From: Microbacterium festucae
Lineage (GTDB): Bacteria > Actinomycetota > Actinomycetes > Actinomycetales > Microbacteriaceae
Assembly: GCF_025421715.1 (NCBI RefSeq)
Contig: NZ_JAOEFC010000001.1
Location: 620,001-684,000, forward strand
Direction: 5' to 3'
Length of the DNA stretch: 64,000 bases
Numbering within the stretch: the first letter of the stretch is position 1; each line of letters starts with the position of its first letter. Shown here piece by piece: positions 43,771 to 52,787 of this stretch. Below the pieces are notes generated by a model, which had not been told where the DNA came from, searched no databases, and was given only the letters and a program-made list of their open reading frames with translations. The translations under genes were made by a program, and so were the position numbers.

Positions 43771-45309
43771 TCAGCGGCCGCTGCGGCGCTGCCCACCGGT
43801 GTTGCTGCGGACGACCGAGCCGACCGTGTACTTGCCGCCGGCGGCACCGCCGCCGTGCGTGGCGCGGCGACCCGACGTGCGGGCGTTGCCGGATGCCGCG
43901 GGCTGGGCCGAGCGGGCCGTGCCCTGCGCGCGGTCGGCGGCGGGGCGGGCGTGCGCGTCAGTCGAGCGGGCGTTGTCGCGACCGCCGCTGCGGCCGGGGC
44001 GTCCCTGGCCGGAACGGCCCTGGCCACCCTGGCGGCCACCCTCTTCGCGGGCGGCGCGCTTGCGCTGCGCGTTGGCGCCCTGGCTGCGACCGCCACCACG
44101 GGGCTGCTCGACCTTCGGCGCCGGGGCGACGTAGGCGGCGACCGTGCCGACGAGGCTGGTGACCTCGGGCGAGGTGGGGGTCACGGTGATCGGCTGCACC
44201 GAGATGGCGGCCTTGCGCAGCAGATCCTTGACGTCCTTCTCCTGGCCGGGGAGCACGATCGTGACGACCGAGCCCTCGGCGCCGGCGCGGGCGGTGCGGC
44301 CCGAGCGGTGCAGGTAGGCCTTGTGCTCCATGGGCGGGTCGACGTGGATGACCAGCTCGACGTCGTCGACGTGCACGCCGCGGGCGGCGACGTCGGTGGC
44401 CACGAGCACCTTGGCGGCACCCGACGAGAAGGCCGCGAGGTTGCGGTCGCGCTGGGGCTGCGAGAGGTTGCCGTGCAGGTCGACCGACGGGATGCCCGAG
44501 GCGGTGAGCTGCTGGGCGAGCTTCTTGGCCGCGTGCTTGGTGCGCATGAACAGGATGCGACGCCCGGTGCCCGAGGCGAGGGTGCGCACGAGCTCCTTCT
44601 TGGTGTCGTTGCCGTCCACGTGGAAGACGTGGTGGGTCATCGCGGCGACCGGCGAGTGCGCCTCGTCGACCGAGTGCAGCACCTCGTTCTGCAGGAAGCG
44701 GCGCACGAGCTTGTCGACGCCGTTGTCCAGCGTCGCGCTGAACAGCATCCGCTGCCCGTCGCGCGGGGTCTTGTCGAGGATGCGCGTGACGACCGGCAGG
44801 AAGCCGAGGTCGGCCATGTGGTCGGCCTCGTCGATGACGGTGATCTCGACGGCATCCAGGCGCACGAAGCCCTGCTGCATGAGGTCTTCGAGGCGGCCGG
44901 GGCAGGCCACCACGATGTCGACGCCGGCCTTGAGGGCGGCGACCTGGCGGTTCTGGTTGACGCCGCCGAAGATGGTGGTCGTCTTCAGGCCGTAGGCGGC
45001 CGCGAGCGGCGCGAGGGTCGCGTCGATCTGGGTGGCGAGCTCCCGGGTGGGGGCGAGCACGAGGCCGAGGATGCGACCGGCGCGGCGGGTGCCGCCGGCG
45101 AGGGCGCCGCCGAGGCGCGCGGCCATCGGGATCGAGAAGGCGAGGGTCTTGCCCGAGCCGGTCTTGCCGCGACCGAGCACGTCACGCCCCGAGAGCGTGT
45201 CGGGCAGGGTGTCGACCTGGATCGGGAAGGGGCTAGTCTTGCCGTCGGCGGCGAGCACCTCGAGCAGGGGGGCGGGCACGCCGAGCGTGCGGAAAGTCAT
45301 GTCTGTCAT
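43771..45309 (-). CDS. DEAD-box RNA helicase
   Basis: A 512-residue RhlE/CsdA-type helicase unwinding RNA duplexes, for example in ribosome assembly. Motifs in order: Q motif SPFPIQVDTLP, motif I GRGKTGSGKT, Ia APTRELATQ, II VIDEADHM (DEAD), III SAT (FSATLDNG), IV-VI including LVATDVAARGVHVDDVELVIHVD and HRSGRTARAG. The last 120 residues are a Gly/Arg/Gln-rich basic tail (RGGGRSQGANAQRKRAAREEGGRQGGQGRSGQGRPG) likely binding RNA. Two ATG starts, 45309 and 45300, are possible; the first is given. The transcript ends at a strong hairpin at 43720-43756. Confidence 0.95.
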   Translation of the reverse strand: MTDMTFRTLGVPAPLLEVLAADGKTSPFPIQVDTLPDTLSGRDVLGRGKTGSGKTLAFSIPMAARLGGALAGGTRRAGRILGLVLAPTRELATQIDATLAPLAAAYGLKTTTIFGGVNQNRQVAALKAGVDIVVACPGRLEDLMQQGFVRLDAVEITVIDEADHMADLGFLPVVTRILDKTPRDGQRMLFSATLDNGVDKLVRRFLQNEVLHSVDEAHSPVAAMTHHVFHVDGNDTKKELVRTLASGTGRRILFMRTKHAAKKLAQQLTASGIPSVDLHGNLSQPQRDRNLAAFSSGAAKVLVATDVAARGVHVDDVELVIHVDPPMEHKAYLHRSGRTARAGAEGSVVTIVLPGQEKDVKDLLRKAAISVQPITVTPTSPEVTSLVGTVAAYVAPAPKVEQPRGGGRSQGANAQRKRAAREEGGRQGGQGRSGQGRPGRSGGRDNARSTDAHARPAADRAQGTARSAQPAASGNARTSGRRATHGGGAAGGKYTVGSVVRSNTGGQRRSGR

Positions 45310-45478
45310 GGCGGATTTCTGGGCGATGGCCCGGATCGGTGGCCTGCGTGCGGAATGCGGGTGCAGGTTCGCCGTATGTGAATGTCAGCCGATCATCCGG
45401 GCGGTGCCGGGCGGCGAGGGAAGCGTTCTACGACGCGTGCCGCGGGCGGATGCCGGCGCGGCAAGAACCTTCAGTCTA

Positions 45479-46459
45479 TCAGTCGGCGAAGCGGTCGGTC
45501 GCCTCGCGCAGCGCGGCGGCGATGCCGGGCTCGGATGCCGAGTGCCCCGCATCCGGAACGACGACGAACTCGGCCTCGGGCAGCGCGCGGTGCAGATCCC
45601 ACGCGGTCATGATCGGCGTGCACATGTCGTAGCGCCCCTGCACGATGACCGTCGGGATGTGACGGATCGCCCCGGCATCCTCGATCAGCTGCCCGTCGCG
45701 CAGCCAGCCGCCGTGCTGGAAGTAGTGGTTCTCGATGCGCGCGAAGGCCACGGCATCCTCGGGCCCGGTCATCGAGTGCACGAGGTCGGGATCGGGCCGC
45801 AGCGTCAGCGTCGAGGCCTCCCACGTCGTCCACGCCACCCCGGCGGGCACGTGGACGGCCGGGTCGGGGTCGGCGAGGCGGCGCGCGTAGGCGTCCATCA
45901 TGCGCGAGCGCTCGAGCACCGGGATGGGCGCGAGGAAGGCCTCCCACAGGTCGGGGAACACCGCCGCGGCGCCGCCCTCGTAGAACCACTCCAGCTCGTG
46001 GCGGCGCAGGGTGAAGATGCCCCGCAGCACCAGCTCGGAGACGACGTCGGGGTGGGTCTCGGCATAGGCGAGGGCCAGGGCGCTGCCCCACGACCCGCCG
46101 AAGACCTGCCAGCGCTCGATGCCGAGGTTGCGGCGCAGCAGCTCGATGTCGGCCACGAGGTGCCAGGTGGTGTTGAACCGCAGGTCGGCGTCGGGGGCGC
46201 TCATGTGCGGCGTCGACCGGCCGCAGCCGCGCTGGTCGAGCAGCACGATGCGGTAGCGCTCCGGGTCGAAGAAGCGCCGATGCCACGGCGAGGTGCCCGC
46301 CCCGGGGCCGCCGTGGAGGAACACGACGGGCTTGCCCTGCGGGTTGCCCGACTGCTCCCAGTAGACGCGCTGCCCGTCGCCGGCGACGAGGAAGCCGGTC
46401 TCGAAGGGCTCGATCGGCGGGTAGAGGATGTCGTCGAGGTGGGCCGGTCCCGCGCTCAC
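45479..46459 (-). CDS. pip: Proline iminopeptidase
   Basis: A 326-residue alpha/beta hydrolase removing N-terminal proline from peptides. The family motifs are VFLHGGPGAGTSPWHRRFFDPERYRIVLLDQRGCGRSTPH at about 43-82, catalytic serine in GGSWGS, and aspartate and histidine in the C-terminal part (QGRYDMCTP, DAGHSASEP). The GTG start at 46459 overlaps the stop of the zinc metallopeptidase by 4 nt, so both are made together. Confidence 0.95.
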   Translation of the reverse strand: MSAGPAHLDDILYPPIEPFETGFLVAGDGQRVYWEQSGNPQGKPVVFLHGGPGAGTSPWHRRFFDPERYRIVLLDQRGCGRSTPHMSAPDADLRFNTTWHLVADIELLRRNLGIERWQVFGGSWGSALALAYAETHPDVVSELVLRGIFTLRRHELEWFYEGGAAAVFPDLWEAFLAPIPVLERSRMMDAYARRLADPDPAVHVPAGVAWTTWEASTLTLRPDPDLVHSMTGPEDAVAFARIENHYFQHGGWLRDGQLIEDAGAIRHIPTVIVQGRYDMCTPIMTAWDLHRALPEAEFVVVPDAGHSASEPGIAAALREATDRFAD

Positions 46460-47325
46460 AGGCTGCTCCCGGGGATCTCGAACGTGTCGCACGCCGACAG
46501 CCCGTTCTGGTAGCCGGCGGTGAACCACGCACGGCGCTGCTCGCTGGAGCCGTGCGTCCAGCTCTCGGGGTTGACGGCGCCCGACTGCGCCTGGATGTGG
46601 TCGTCGCCGACCGCGGCCGCGGCATCCAGCGCGTCGCGCAGCTGCGCCTCGGTCGGGGCCTGCAGGTAGGGCACGCCGTTCGCGTCGACCTCTTGCGAGG
46701 CCGAGGCCACCCAGGCGCCGGCGAGGCAGTCGGCCTGCAGCTCGGTGCGCACCCCGTTGCTCTCGGGGCCGGTGCCGTTGGGCGGGTACGCGTCGAAGAC
46801 GCCGGTGATCTGCTGGATGTGGTGGCCGTACTCGTGCGCGAGCACGTAGAGCTGGGCGAGCTCGCCCGCGCTCGTGTCGAACTGCGTGCGCAGCAGACCG
46901 AAGAAGTCGGGGTCGACGTAGATGGTCTCTTCGGGCGGGCAGTAGAACGGCCCCGTCTGGTTCGACGCGGTGCCGCAGGCGGTGCTGGTCTGCCCGTCGA
47001 CGACGATGAGCTGCGGCGGCCGGTAGCCCTGCACGTGGTCCTGCCAGTACAGGTCGAGCACGCGCTGGCCGAACACGAGCCGGCACTCGTCGTCGCTGTT
47101 CGCGTCGGCGCCCACCTCGCAGTCGGCGACGACCGTCTCGGATGCCGGTGCGCCGCCCGACCCGTCGCCGAGCCCCAGGAGGCCCCCGATGTCGCCGCCG
47201 GTGAAGAGGTTGAGAAGGAGGATGGCCAGTCCGCCCAGGCCCGCGACGCCGACGCCGCCGGCGACGAGGCCGCCGCGCTTGCGCGCCGTGGTGCCGCCGA
47301 GCTCAGCGCCGCTGTTGAACGTCAT
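46456..47325 (-). CDS. Neutral zinc metallopeptidase (YpfJ-like)
   Basis: A 289-residue membrane-anchored zinc peptidase. A hydrophobic segment (about 22-42, GVGVAGLGGLAILLLNLFTG) is followed by the YpfJ domain (DUF2342-type, zinc ligand HEYGHHIQQITG). Cysteine pairs (VADCEV, DECRLV; TACGT, YCPPEE) suggest disulfides outside the cell. Start ATG at 47325 (MTFNSGAEL) is preferred over a GTG nine bases upstream. Substrate unknown. It is the first gene of the pair with proline iminopeptidase. Confidence 0.88.
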   Translation of the reverse strand: MTFNSGAELGGTTARKRGGLVAGGVGVAGLGGLAILLLNLFTGGDIGGLLGLGDGSGGAPASETVVADCEVGADANSDDECRLVFGQRVLDLYWQDHVQGYRPPQLIVVDGQTSTACGTASNQTGPFYCPPEETIYVDPDFFGLLRTQFDTSAGELAQLYVLAHEYGHHIQQITGVFDAYPPNGTGPESNGVRTELQADCLAGAWVASASQEVDANGVPYLQAPTEAQLRDALDAAAAVGDDHIQAQSGAVNPESWTHGSSEQRRAWFTAGYQNGLSACDTFEIPGSSL

Positions 47326-47387
47326 GCCGTTCACCGTACCGCCGCGGGGGCGCCCCGGCGAGCCTGCCGGGCCGCGACGCGCGGGGC

Positions 47388-47393
47388 TAGGCT
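47388..47393 (+). promoter_or_regulatory. -10 hexamer TAGGCT before mdh
   Basis: TAGGCT ends six bases before the mdh ATG at 47400, in the divergent gap with the metallopeptidase gene. Confidence 0.55.
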
Positions 47394-47399
47394 CGTGCC

Positions 47400-48410
47400 A
47401 TGCACCCCGCCCCGACGACAGTGACCATCACCGGCGCCGGCGGGCAGATCGGCTACGCGCTGCTGTTCCGCATCGCCGCCGGAGAGATGCTCGGCCCGGA
47501 CCGCCCCGTGCGGCTGCGGCTGCTCGAGATCCCGCAGGGCGTGAAAGCCGCCGAGGGCGCGGCGCTCGAGCTGCAGGACTGCGCCTTCCCGCTGCTGGCC
47601 GGCGTGGAGGTCAGCGACGACCCGCGCGTGGGCTTCGACGGCGCCGACCTCGCCCTCCTGGTGGGGGCGCGGCCGCGCACCGCCGGCATGGAGCGCGCCG
47701 ATCTGCTGGCGGCCAACGCCGGTATCTTCGGCCCGCAGGGCGCCGCGCTGAACGAGGTCGCGGCCGACGGCATCCGCGTGCTCACCGTGGGCAACCCCGC
47801 CAACACCAACGCACTCATCGCCGCCGCTGGCGCCCCCGGCATCCCCCGCGACCGCTTCACCGCGCTCACCCGCCTCGACCACGACCGCGCGGTCGCCCAG
47901 CTGGCCGCCGCCCTCGACGCGCCGGTGGCCGACATCGCGGGGGTGGCGATCTGGGGGAACCACTCCGCCACCCAGTTCGCCGACGTCGCCCACGCCTCCG
48001 TCGCCGGCCGCCCCGCGCTCGACGCGCTGGCCGATCGGTTCGGCGGTGCGGATGCCGCCAGCGCCTGGCTCGATGACGTCTTCCTCCCCCGCGTGGCCCA
48101 GCGCGGCGCCGAGATCATCTCGGTGCGCGGGTCGTCGTCGGCGGCGTCGGCGGCCAACGCCGCCATCGCCCATGTGCGCGACCAGGTGCTCGGCACGGGC
48201 GGGCGCCGGGTGTCGGCCGCGGTGGTCTCCACCGGCCAGTACGGCGTGCCCGAGGGGCTCGTGTGCTCGTTCCCGGTGGTCGGCGAGAGCGGCGACTACC
48301 GCGTCGTCGAGGGACTCGACCTCGACGAGCGCGCCCGCGCGCGCCTGGACGCCTCGGTGGCCGAGCTCGTCGCCGAGCGGGAGACCGTCCGTTCGCTCGG
48401 GGCCCTCTGA
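47400..48410 (+). CDS. mdh: Malate dehydrogenase
   Basis: A 336-residue NAD-dependent enzyme of the TCA cycle interconverting malate and oxaloacetate. Rossmann motif [16 protein letters not shown] at 10-25, [18 protein letters not shown] and the catalytic [11 protein letters not shown] are present. Length is normal. Leaderless start implied by TAGGCT six bases upstream. It precedes the CPA1 antiporter by 12 bp. Confidence 0.96.
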   Translation: MHPAPTTVTITGAGGQIGYALLFRIAAGEMLGPDRPVRLRLLEIPQGVKAAEGAALELQDCAFPLLAGVEVSDDPRVGFDGADLALLVGARPRTAGMERADLLAANAGIFGPQGAALNEVAADGIRVLTVGNPANTNALIAAAGAPGIPRDRFTALTRLDHDRAVAQLAAALDAPVADIAGVAIWGNHSATQFADVAHASVAGRPALDALADRFGGADAASAWLDDVFLPRVAQRGAEIISVRGSSSAASAANAAIAHVRDQVLGTGGRRVSAAVVSTGQYGVPEGLVCSFPVVGESGDYRVVEGLDLDERARARLDASVAELVAERETVRSLGAL

Positions 48411-48422
48411 GGCCGGCCCCCG

Positions 48423-50156
48423 ATGGAAGCCATCTCGATCCTCATCGCGGGTATCGCGGTCATCACCCTGTCGACGGTGCTGGCCCGCCGGCTCGGCGTG
48501 GCGGGGCCGCTCATCCTGGTGGCCGTCGGACTCGCGGTGTCGCTGTTCGTCGCGCCGGTGAAGGTCGAGCCCGAGATCATCCTGGTGGGCATCCTGCCGC
48601 CGCTGCTGTACGCCGCGGCGGTGCGGCTGCCGGCGGTGGAGTTCCGCCGCGACGCCCTGCCGATCACCGGGCTGGCGGTGGTGCTGGTCGTCATCAGCTC
48701 GCTCGCGCTCGGCGGCCTGTTCGTTCTCACGATCCCGGGGATCACCTTCCCGATCGCCGTCGCCCTGGGCGCGATCCTCAGCCCGACGGATGCCGTCGCC
48801 ACCTCCATCATCAAGAAGCTCGGCATCTCGCCGCGCGTGGTCACGATGCTCGAGGGCGAGAGCCTGCTCAACGACGCGACCGCCCTCGTGCTGCTGCGCA
48901 GCGCCGTCGTCGCGGCCGCCGCCGGGTTCTCGTTCTGGGGCACGGTGCGCGCATTCGCGTGGGGCGTGCTGGTGGCCGTCGTCATCGGCGTGCTGGTGGG
49001 CTGGATCAGCTTGCGGGTGCGGCGGTGGGTGAAGGAGCCCGCCGCCAACACGGCGCTCGGCTTCATCATCCCGTTCGTGGCCTACCTCCCCACCGAGCAC
49101 CTGGGCGGCTCGGGCCTGGTGGCCGCGGTGGCCGCCGGCATCACCATGGCGCAGGGGTCGACGCGGTGGCTCACTCCCGAGCAGCGCATCTCGGACCGGC
49201 TCAACTGGCGCACCGTCGAGCTGGTGCTCGAGGGCGGCGTCTTCTTGATCATGGGGCTCGAGCTGCGCGACATCGTCGTGGCCAACGCCCGCAACGAGGG
49301 CGGCGGGCTGCTGCATCCCGTGCTGCTGGCGGCCGCGGCCCTCGGCGTGGTGCTGGCGGTGCGGGCGGTGTACGTGTCGGGGCTCGTCGCGCTGCTGGCG
49401 CGACGGGCGCGCGGCGAACGCTTCGAGCGCCTGAAGTCGATCAGCGCGCGGCTCGACCAGATCGAGAGCTCGGGCGAGGCCCTCAGCCGGGGCCCGCAGC
49501 GCGGGGCGCAGGCACCCGAGCGGCGCGAGCGCCGGCTGGCCGAGTTCCGTGCCCGCGTGGCCCGGGGCTTCAACGACTTCGACTACTACCAGGGCTCGCC
49601 GCTGGGGTGGAAGCAGAGCGTCGTGATCGTGTGGGCCGGGATGCGCGGGGTGGTCACCCTCGCCGCGGCGCAGACGCTGACCGCCGAAGACACCCCGCTG
49701 CGCGACCTGCTGGTGCTGATCGCGTTCCTCGTGGCGCTGATGAGCCTGCTGCTGCAGGGGCTCACCGTGCCGCTCGTGGTGAAATGGCTGCGCATCCCCG
49801 CGGTGGTCGACGACCCCGCCGTCGCCGAAGAGCGCGACCGGCTCGACGAGGAGCTCAACGAGGCGGCCCGCGCCCTGCTCGCCGGCCCCGGCCCGCGCCG
49901 CCCCGACGGCACGCCCTTCGATCCCGACCTGCTGCACAGGATCGGCGCACGGATGGCAGCTCCCCCCGCCGAGGACAGCTCGTACACCCGCGACGACATG
50001 TACACGCTGCGCGTGGCCCTCATCGACGCCATGCGCGCCCGCCTCGACGAGCTCTCGCACGAGGGGTCGTACTCCACCGCCGCCCTGCGCCACGCCCTCA
50101 CCCAACTCGACGCCGAACAGGTCAGCCTGCAACTGCGCACCGGCGACGAGGAATGA
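48423..50156 (+). CDS. Na+/H+ antiporter, CPA1 family
   Basis: A 577-residue antiporter with about twelve hydrophobic segments. The CPA1 ion-binding signature ILSPTDAVATSIIKK and EGESLLNDATALVLLR (with the Asn-Asp pair) is at about 118-160, and VGGGVFLIMGLEL-like and GWKQSVVIVWAGMRGVVTLA follow. A long cytoplasmic tail (about 470-577) is helical and acidic. Follows mdh by 12 bp; likely read through from its promoter. Exchanges Na+ or K+ for protons. Confidence 0.92.
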   Translation: MEAISILIAGIAVITLSTVLARRLGVAGPLILVAVGLAVSLFVAPVKVEPEIILVGILPPLLYAAAVRLPAVEFRRDALPITGLAVVLVVISSLALGGLFVLTIPGITFPIAVALGAILSPTDAVATSIIKKLGISPRVVTMLEGESLLNDATALVLLRSAVVAAAAGFSFWGTVRAFAWGVLVAVVIGVLVGWISLRVRRWVKEPAANTALGFIIPFVAYLPTEHLGGSGLVAAVAAGITMAQGSTRWLTPEQRISDRLNWRTVELVLEGGVFLIMGLELRDIVVANARNEGGGLLHPVLLAAAALGVVLAVRAVYVSGLVALLARRARGERFERLKSISARLDQIESSGEALSRGPQRGAQAPERRERRLAEFRARVARGFNDFDYYQGSPLGWKQSVVIVWAGMRGVVTLAAAQTLTAEDTPLRDLLVLIAFLVALMSLLLQGLTVPLVVKWLRIPAVVDDPAVAEERDRLDEELNEAARALLAGPGPRRPDGTPFDPDLLHRIGARMAAPPAEDSSYTRDDMYTLRVALIDAMRARLDELSHEGSYSTAALRHALTQLDAEQVSLQLRTGDEE

Positions 50157-50210
50157 CGGGTTCGCCTTCGGCATCCGCGTCGGTCAGAATGTGAGCGACG
50201 AAGGAGCGAG

Positions 50211-50639
50211 ATGACCAGCGACATGTCGACGGCAGACGGGGGCCGCGCCCCCGCCGACTACGCCGAGTCGGTGTCGCTTCCGGCGAACACCGAAGCGGTT
50301 CCGATCATCGTCTCGGGCGAGCAGTGGTGGACGGCGCGCCCCGCGGGCTCGCGCCTGGTGGGCCTCGTCGTCGCCCGCGACGACCTGCCCAGCGTCATCG
50401 CCCAGCGCGACGCCCTGGCCCAGTTCGGCGTGGCGATCGAGGGATTCCGGCATCCGGCGCCCGAGACCGGCGAGAGCTGGGAGGAGCGCCTGACACGCCT
50501 GTTCGGGCGCCTCGCCGCCGGCGACGTGCTCGTGGTCGCCGACAAGCACGCCCTCGGCCGCGACGTGCACGAAGAGACCCGCACCGCCGCCGAGCTGCAC
50601 CGCCGCGGCGTGATCGTGAAGGTGCTCTCCCGCTCCTGA
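50211..50639 (+). CDS. Resolvase-domain-like protein lacking the catalytic serine
   Basis: A 142-residue protein whose second half resembles the serine recombinase catalytic domain: a strand GLVVARDD, then SVIAQRDALAQFG (Q..aL motif), LFGRLAAGDVLVVADKHALGRD (matching r.GD.Lvv..ldRlgR) and LHRRGVIVKVLS. In recombinases the first strand carries the nucleophilic Ser (RVS); here the position is within VARDD and no Ser is there. So it probably does not cut DNA; the role is unknown. The N-terminal 50 residues are acidic and then Trp-rich. ATG at 50211 with GAAGGAG upstream. It directly precedes the palindromic repeat array. Confidence 0.72.
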   Translation: MTSDMSTADGGRAPADYAESVSLPANTEAVPIIVSGEQWWTARPAGSRLVGLVVARDDLPSVIAQRDALAQFGVAIEGFRHPAPETGESWEERLTRLFGRLAAGDVLVVADKHALGRDVHEETRTAAELHRRGVIVKVLSRS

Positions 50640-50665
50640 CGCGCTGCGCGCGCTGTTGTTGGGTC

Positions 50666-51074
50666 GATCGGGGTCGCGTGCTGCGGCCTCCAGGCCGCTG
50701 AAGCCGCACGTGGCGACCCCGATTCGAGGCCGAGGGCAGGGGGCTCGGGTCAGGCGGGGGCGGCTGCGGGATCGGGGTCGCGTCGTGCCACCTCGCGGAT
50801 GCTGAGGCCACAGGTGGCGACCCCGATTCGGGGCGGTGGGCCGGGGCGCGCGTGCTGAGGCGCGTCACTGGGCAAGGTCTAGGGTCGCGCGCGTTGCCCT
50901 ACCCAGCGGGATCGGGGTCGCGTCGTGCCACCTCGCGGATGCTGAGGCCACAGGTAGCGACCCCGATTCGGGGCGGTGGGCCAGGCCGCGAGGTCGTGCG
51001 GGCGCATTAGCGGGATCGGGGTCGCATCGTGCCACCTCGCGGATGCTGAGGCCACAGGTGGCGACCCCGATTCG
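50666..51074. repeat. Four 61-bp palindromic repeats, REP-like
   Basis: Copies at 50666-50726, 50770-50830, 50910-50970 and 51014-51074, all exactly 61 bp, begin GATCGGGGTCGC and end GCGACCCCGATTCG. The outer arms ATCGGGGTCGC and GCGACCCCGAT form an 11-bp stem; copies 2-4 have an inner CCACCT/AGGTGG stem. Copy 1 has a different middle. Starts are 104, 140 and 104 bp apart, so spacing alternates here as well. The stretch 50640-51125 holds no gene. In the minus direction the hairpins could stop the kinase transcript. Confidence 0.92.
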
Positions 51075-51093
51075 GCGCCCCGATTCGGGGCGC
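51075..51093. repeat. 19-bp palindrome next to the REP-like array
   Basis: GCGCCCCGATTCGGGGCGC, a palindrome around a central T. It shares CCCCGATTCGGGG with the ends of the neighbouring repeats and looks like a fused pair of repeat ends; it may be a truncated copy. Confidence 0.7.
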
Positions 51094-51125
51094 GGAGTCA
51101 GCGCGCGAGAGTCAGCCCGCGAGGG

Positions 51126-52787
51126 TCAGGGGGTGCAGCCGCGGGTCTCGTCGCCCACGCGGGCGTCGGCGCGGCGCAGGCTCACCGAGATGCAGGTGGT
51201 GCCCGAGGGGTCGGCCGGCAGGGTCACCGAGGTCTCGGAGACGAGCTGACCGGCGCCCTCGGCCGTCAGCGTGTAGGGGTACCAGACGTAGCCGTCGCCG
51301 TCCTGCGGGTCGGGGTTGGTCCAGGTGAAGGTCACCTCGGCGCCGGTGACGGTGCCGGTGAGGTCGGCGGGGGCGGGCACGAACCCGGCCGACGGATCCT
51401 GCGGGGTGACCTCGCTGGTGGGCTCGGGGCTCGCGGTGGGCGGGGCGGGCGGCGCCAGCAGGCTCGCCCCCACGACCCCGGCCACGACCAGCACCGCCGC
51501 CGCGGCGATGCCGACCCCGATCCACAGCCCCTTCTTCGACCGGGGGCCGGCGGGCACCGCCGGTGCGGTCTCGGATGCCGGGGGCGTGACCGCGGGCGGT
51601 GCGGCAGCAGGGGCGGCCGGCGCCGTGCGCGCGGCGGTCGTGGCGGCCACCGACGGCCGGAGGATCGTCGCCTCGGCATCGTCGGCGGTGGCTACGGGCG
51701 AGATGACGGCGGCGCTGCGGGTGGCGTCGCCGGCCCGCAGCAGCGTGTCGTCGTCGACCGGGGGCGGCGGCGTGAACGCGGCGGCCGCGGTGGGCGCGAA
51801 CGCCTCGCGGTCGCGGGTGCGCCCCGCTTCCGGGTTGGTGTGCGGCTCGATCGAGACGATGCCGCGCACTCGGGTGAGCTCGCCGTCTTCGTCGGCCTCG
51901 TCTTCGGCATCCGGCGCATCATCGAGGATGTCGATCGGCGTCACCGAGTGGGCCAGCTCGATCTGCACCTTCTGCAGCGCGCGGGCGAAGGCGACTGCCG
52001 AGTCGTAGCGGTCGGCGGCGCGCTTGGACATGGCACGGTCGAGCACGATCTGCAGCGACTCGGGCGCATCGGCACGGTCGAGCCGCACGAGCGGGGTCGA
52101 CTCGATGCGCTGGATCAGGTCGGCGCCGCCGTTGCGCCCACCGGGCACCTCGAACGGCGAACGCCCGGCCAGCAGCGTGTACAGCGTGGCACCGAGCGCG
52201 TAGACGTCGCTGCGCGCCGTGTAGACGGGGGCGTCGGCGAACGACTCGGGCGGCGACCACGGGATCGACATGCCGGTGGACGGGTCGGCGTCGTCGGCGG
52301 TGGTGGCGATGCCGAAGTCGGTGAGGGCGGGCCGGTTGTACTCGGTGACGAGGATGTTCGCCGGCTTGATGTCGCGGTGCAGGATGCCGGCGCGGTGCGC
52401 GGTCTCGACGGCCGCCGCCACCTGGATGCCGACGCGCAGCGCCTCGGAGATCGGCAGGGCCGACTGGCGCGAGCGCACCTGCAGGTTCGGCTTCGGGCAG
52501 TACTCCATGGCCAGGTACGGCCGCTGGTCGTCGGACACGCCCGCCTGGTAGATCGTGGCGATGGCGGGGTGCGTCGACAGCAACGCCATGACGTTCGCCT
52601 CGGCGGTGAACTGGTCGAGCATCGACCCCGACAGCTTCTCGGGCAGCAGCACCTTGACGGCGACCTTGCGGCGAGGCAGGTGCTGCTCGTAGAGGTAGAC
52701 GTCGGCGAACCCGCCCGAGCCGAGCACGTCGAGGAAGGTGAAGCCGGGCAGGGCGGGAGCGGGGGCCGGGGGGCGCTTGGTGCTCAC
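51126..52787 (-). CDS. Transmembrane Ser/Thr protein kinase with FN3-like extracellular domain
   Basis: A 553-residue Hanks-type kinase. Kinase domain about 15-270: GSGGFADVYLYE loop, VAVKVL lysine, HRDIKPANIL (about 139), TDFGIA (about 157), and SPPESF. A disordered Ala/Pro/Thr-rich juxtamembrane segment (about 290-415) contains clusters of Asp and Thr, then one membrane helix (about 418-440) and an external domain of about 80 residues that looks like a fibronectin type III fold (TGAEVTFTWTNPDPQDGDGYVWYPYTL), not PASTA. It should phosphorylate the FHA proteins and others of this operon. The GTG start at 52787 overlaps the FHA gene by 4 nt. Last gene of the operon. Confidence 0.92.
   Translation of the reverse strand: MSTKRPPAPAPALPGFTFLDVLGSGGFADVYLYEQHLPRRKVAVKVLLPEKLSGSMLDQFTAEANVMALLSTHPAIATIYQAGVSDDQRPYLAMEYCPKPNLQVRSRQSALPISEALRVGIQVAAAVETAHRAGILHRDIKPANILVTEYNRPALTDFGIATTADDADPSTGMSIPWSPPESFADAPVYTARSDVYALGATLYTLLAGRSPFEVPGGRNGGADLIQRIESTPLVRLDRADAPESLQIVLDRAMSKRAADRYDSAVAFARALQKVQIELAHSVTPIDILDDAPDAEDEADEDGELTRVRGIVSIEPHTNPEAGRTRDREAFAPTAAAAFTPPPPVDDDTLLRAGDATRSAAVISPVATADDAEATILRPSVAATTAARTAPAAPAAAPPAVTPPASETAPAVPAGPRSKKGLWIGVGIAAAAVLVVAGVVGASLLAPPAPPTASPEPTSEVTPQDPSAGFVPAPADLTGTVTGAEVTFTWTNPDPQDGDGYVWYPYTLTAEGAGQLVSETSVTLPADPSGTTCISVSLRRADARVGDETRGCTP

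Noticed and set aside
50211..50639. Active site-specific recombinase or phage integrase
   Set aside because: No catalytic Ser and no DNA-binding C-terminal domain; only the alpha/beta core of the resolvase fold is left.
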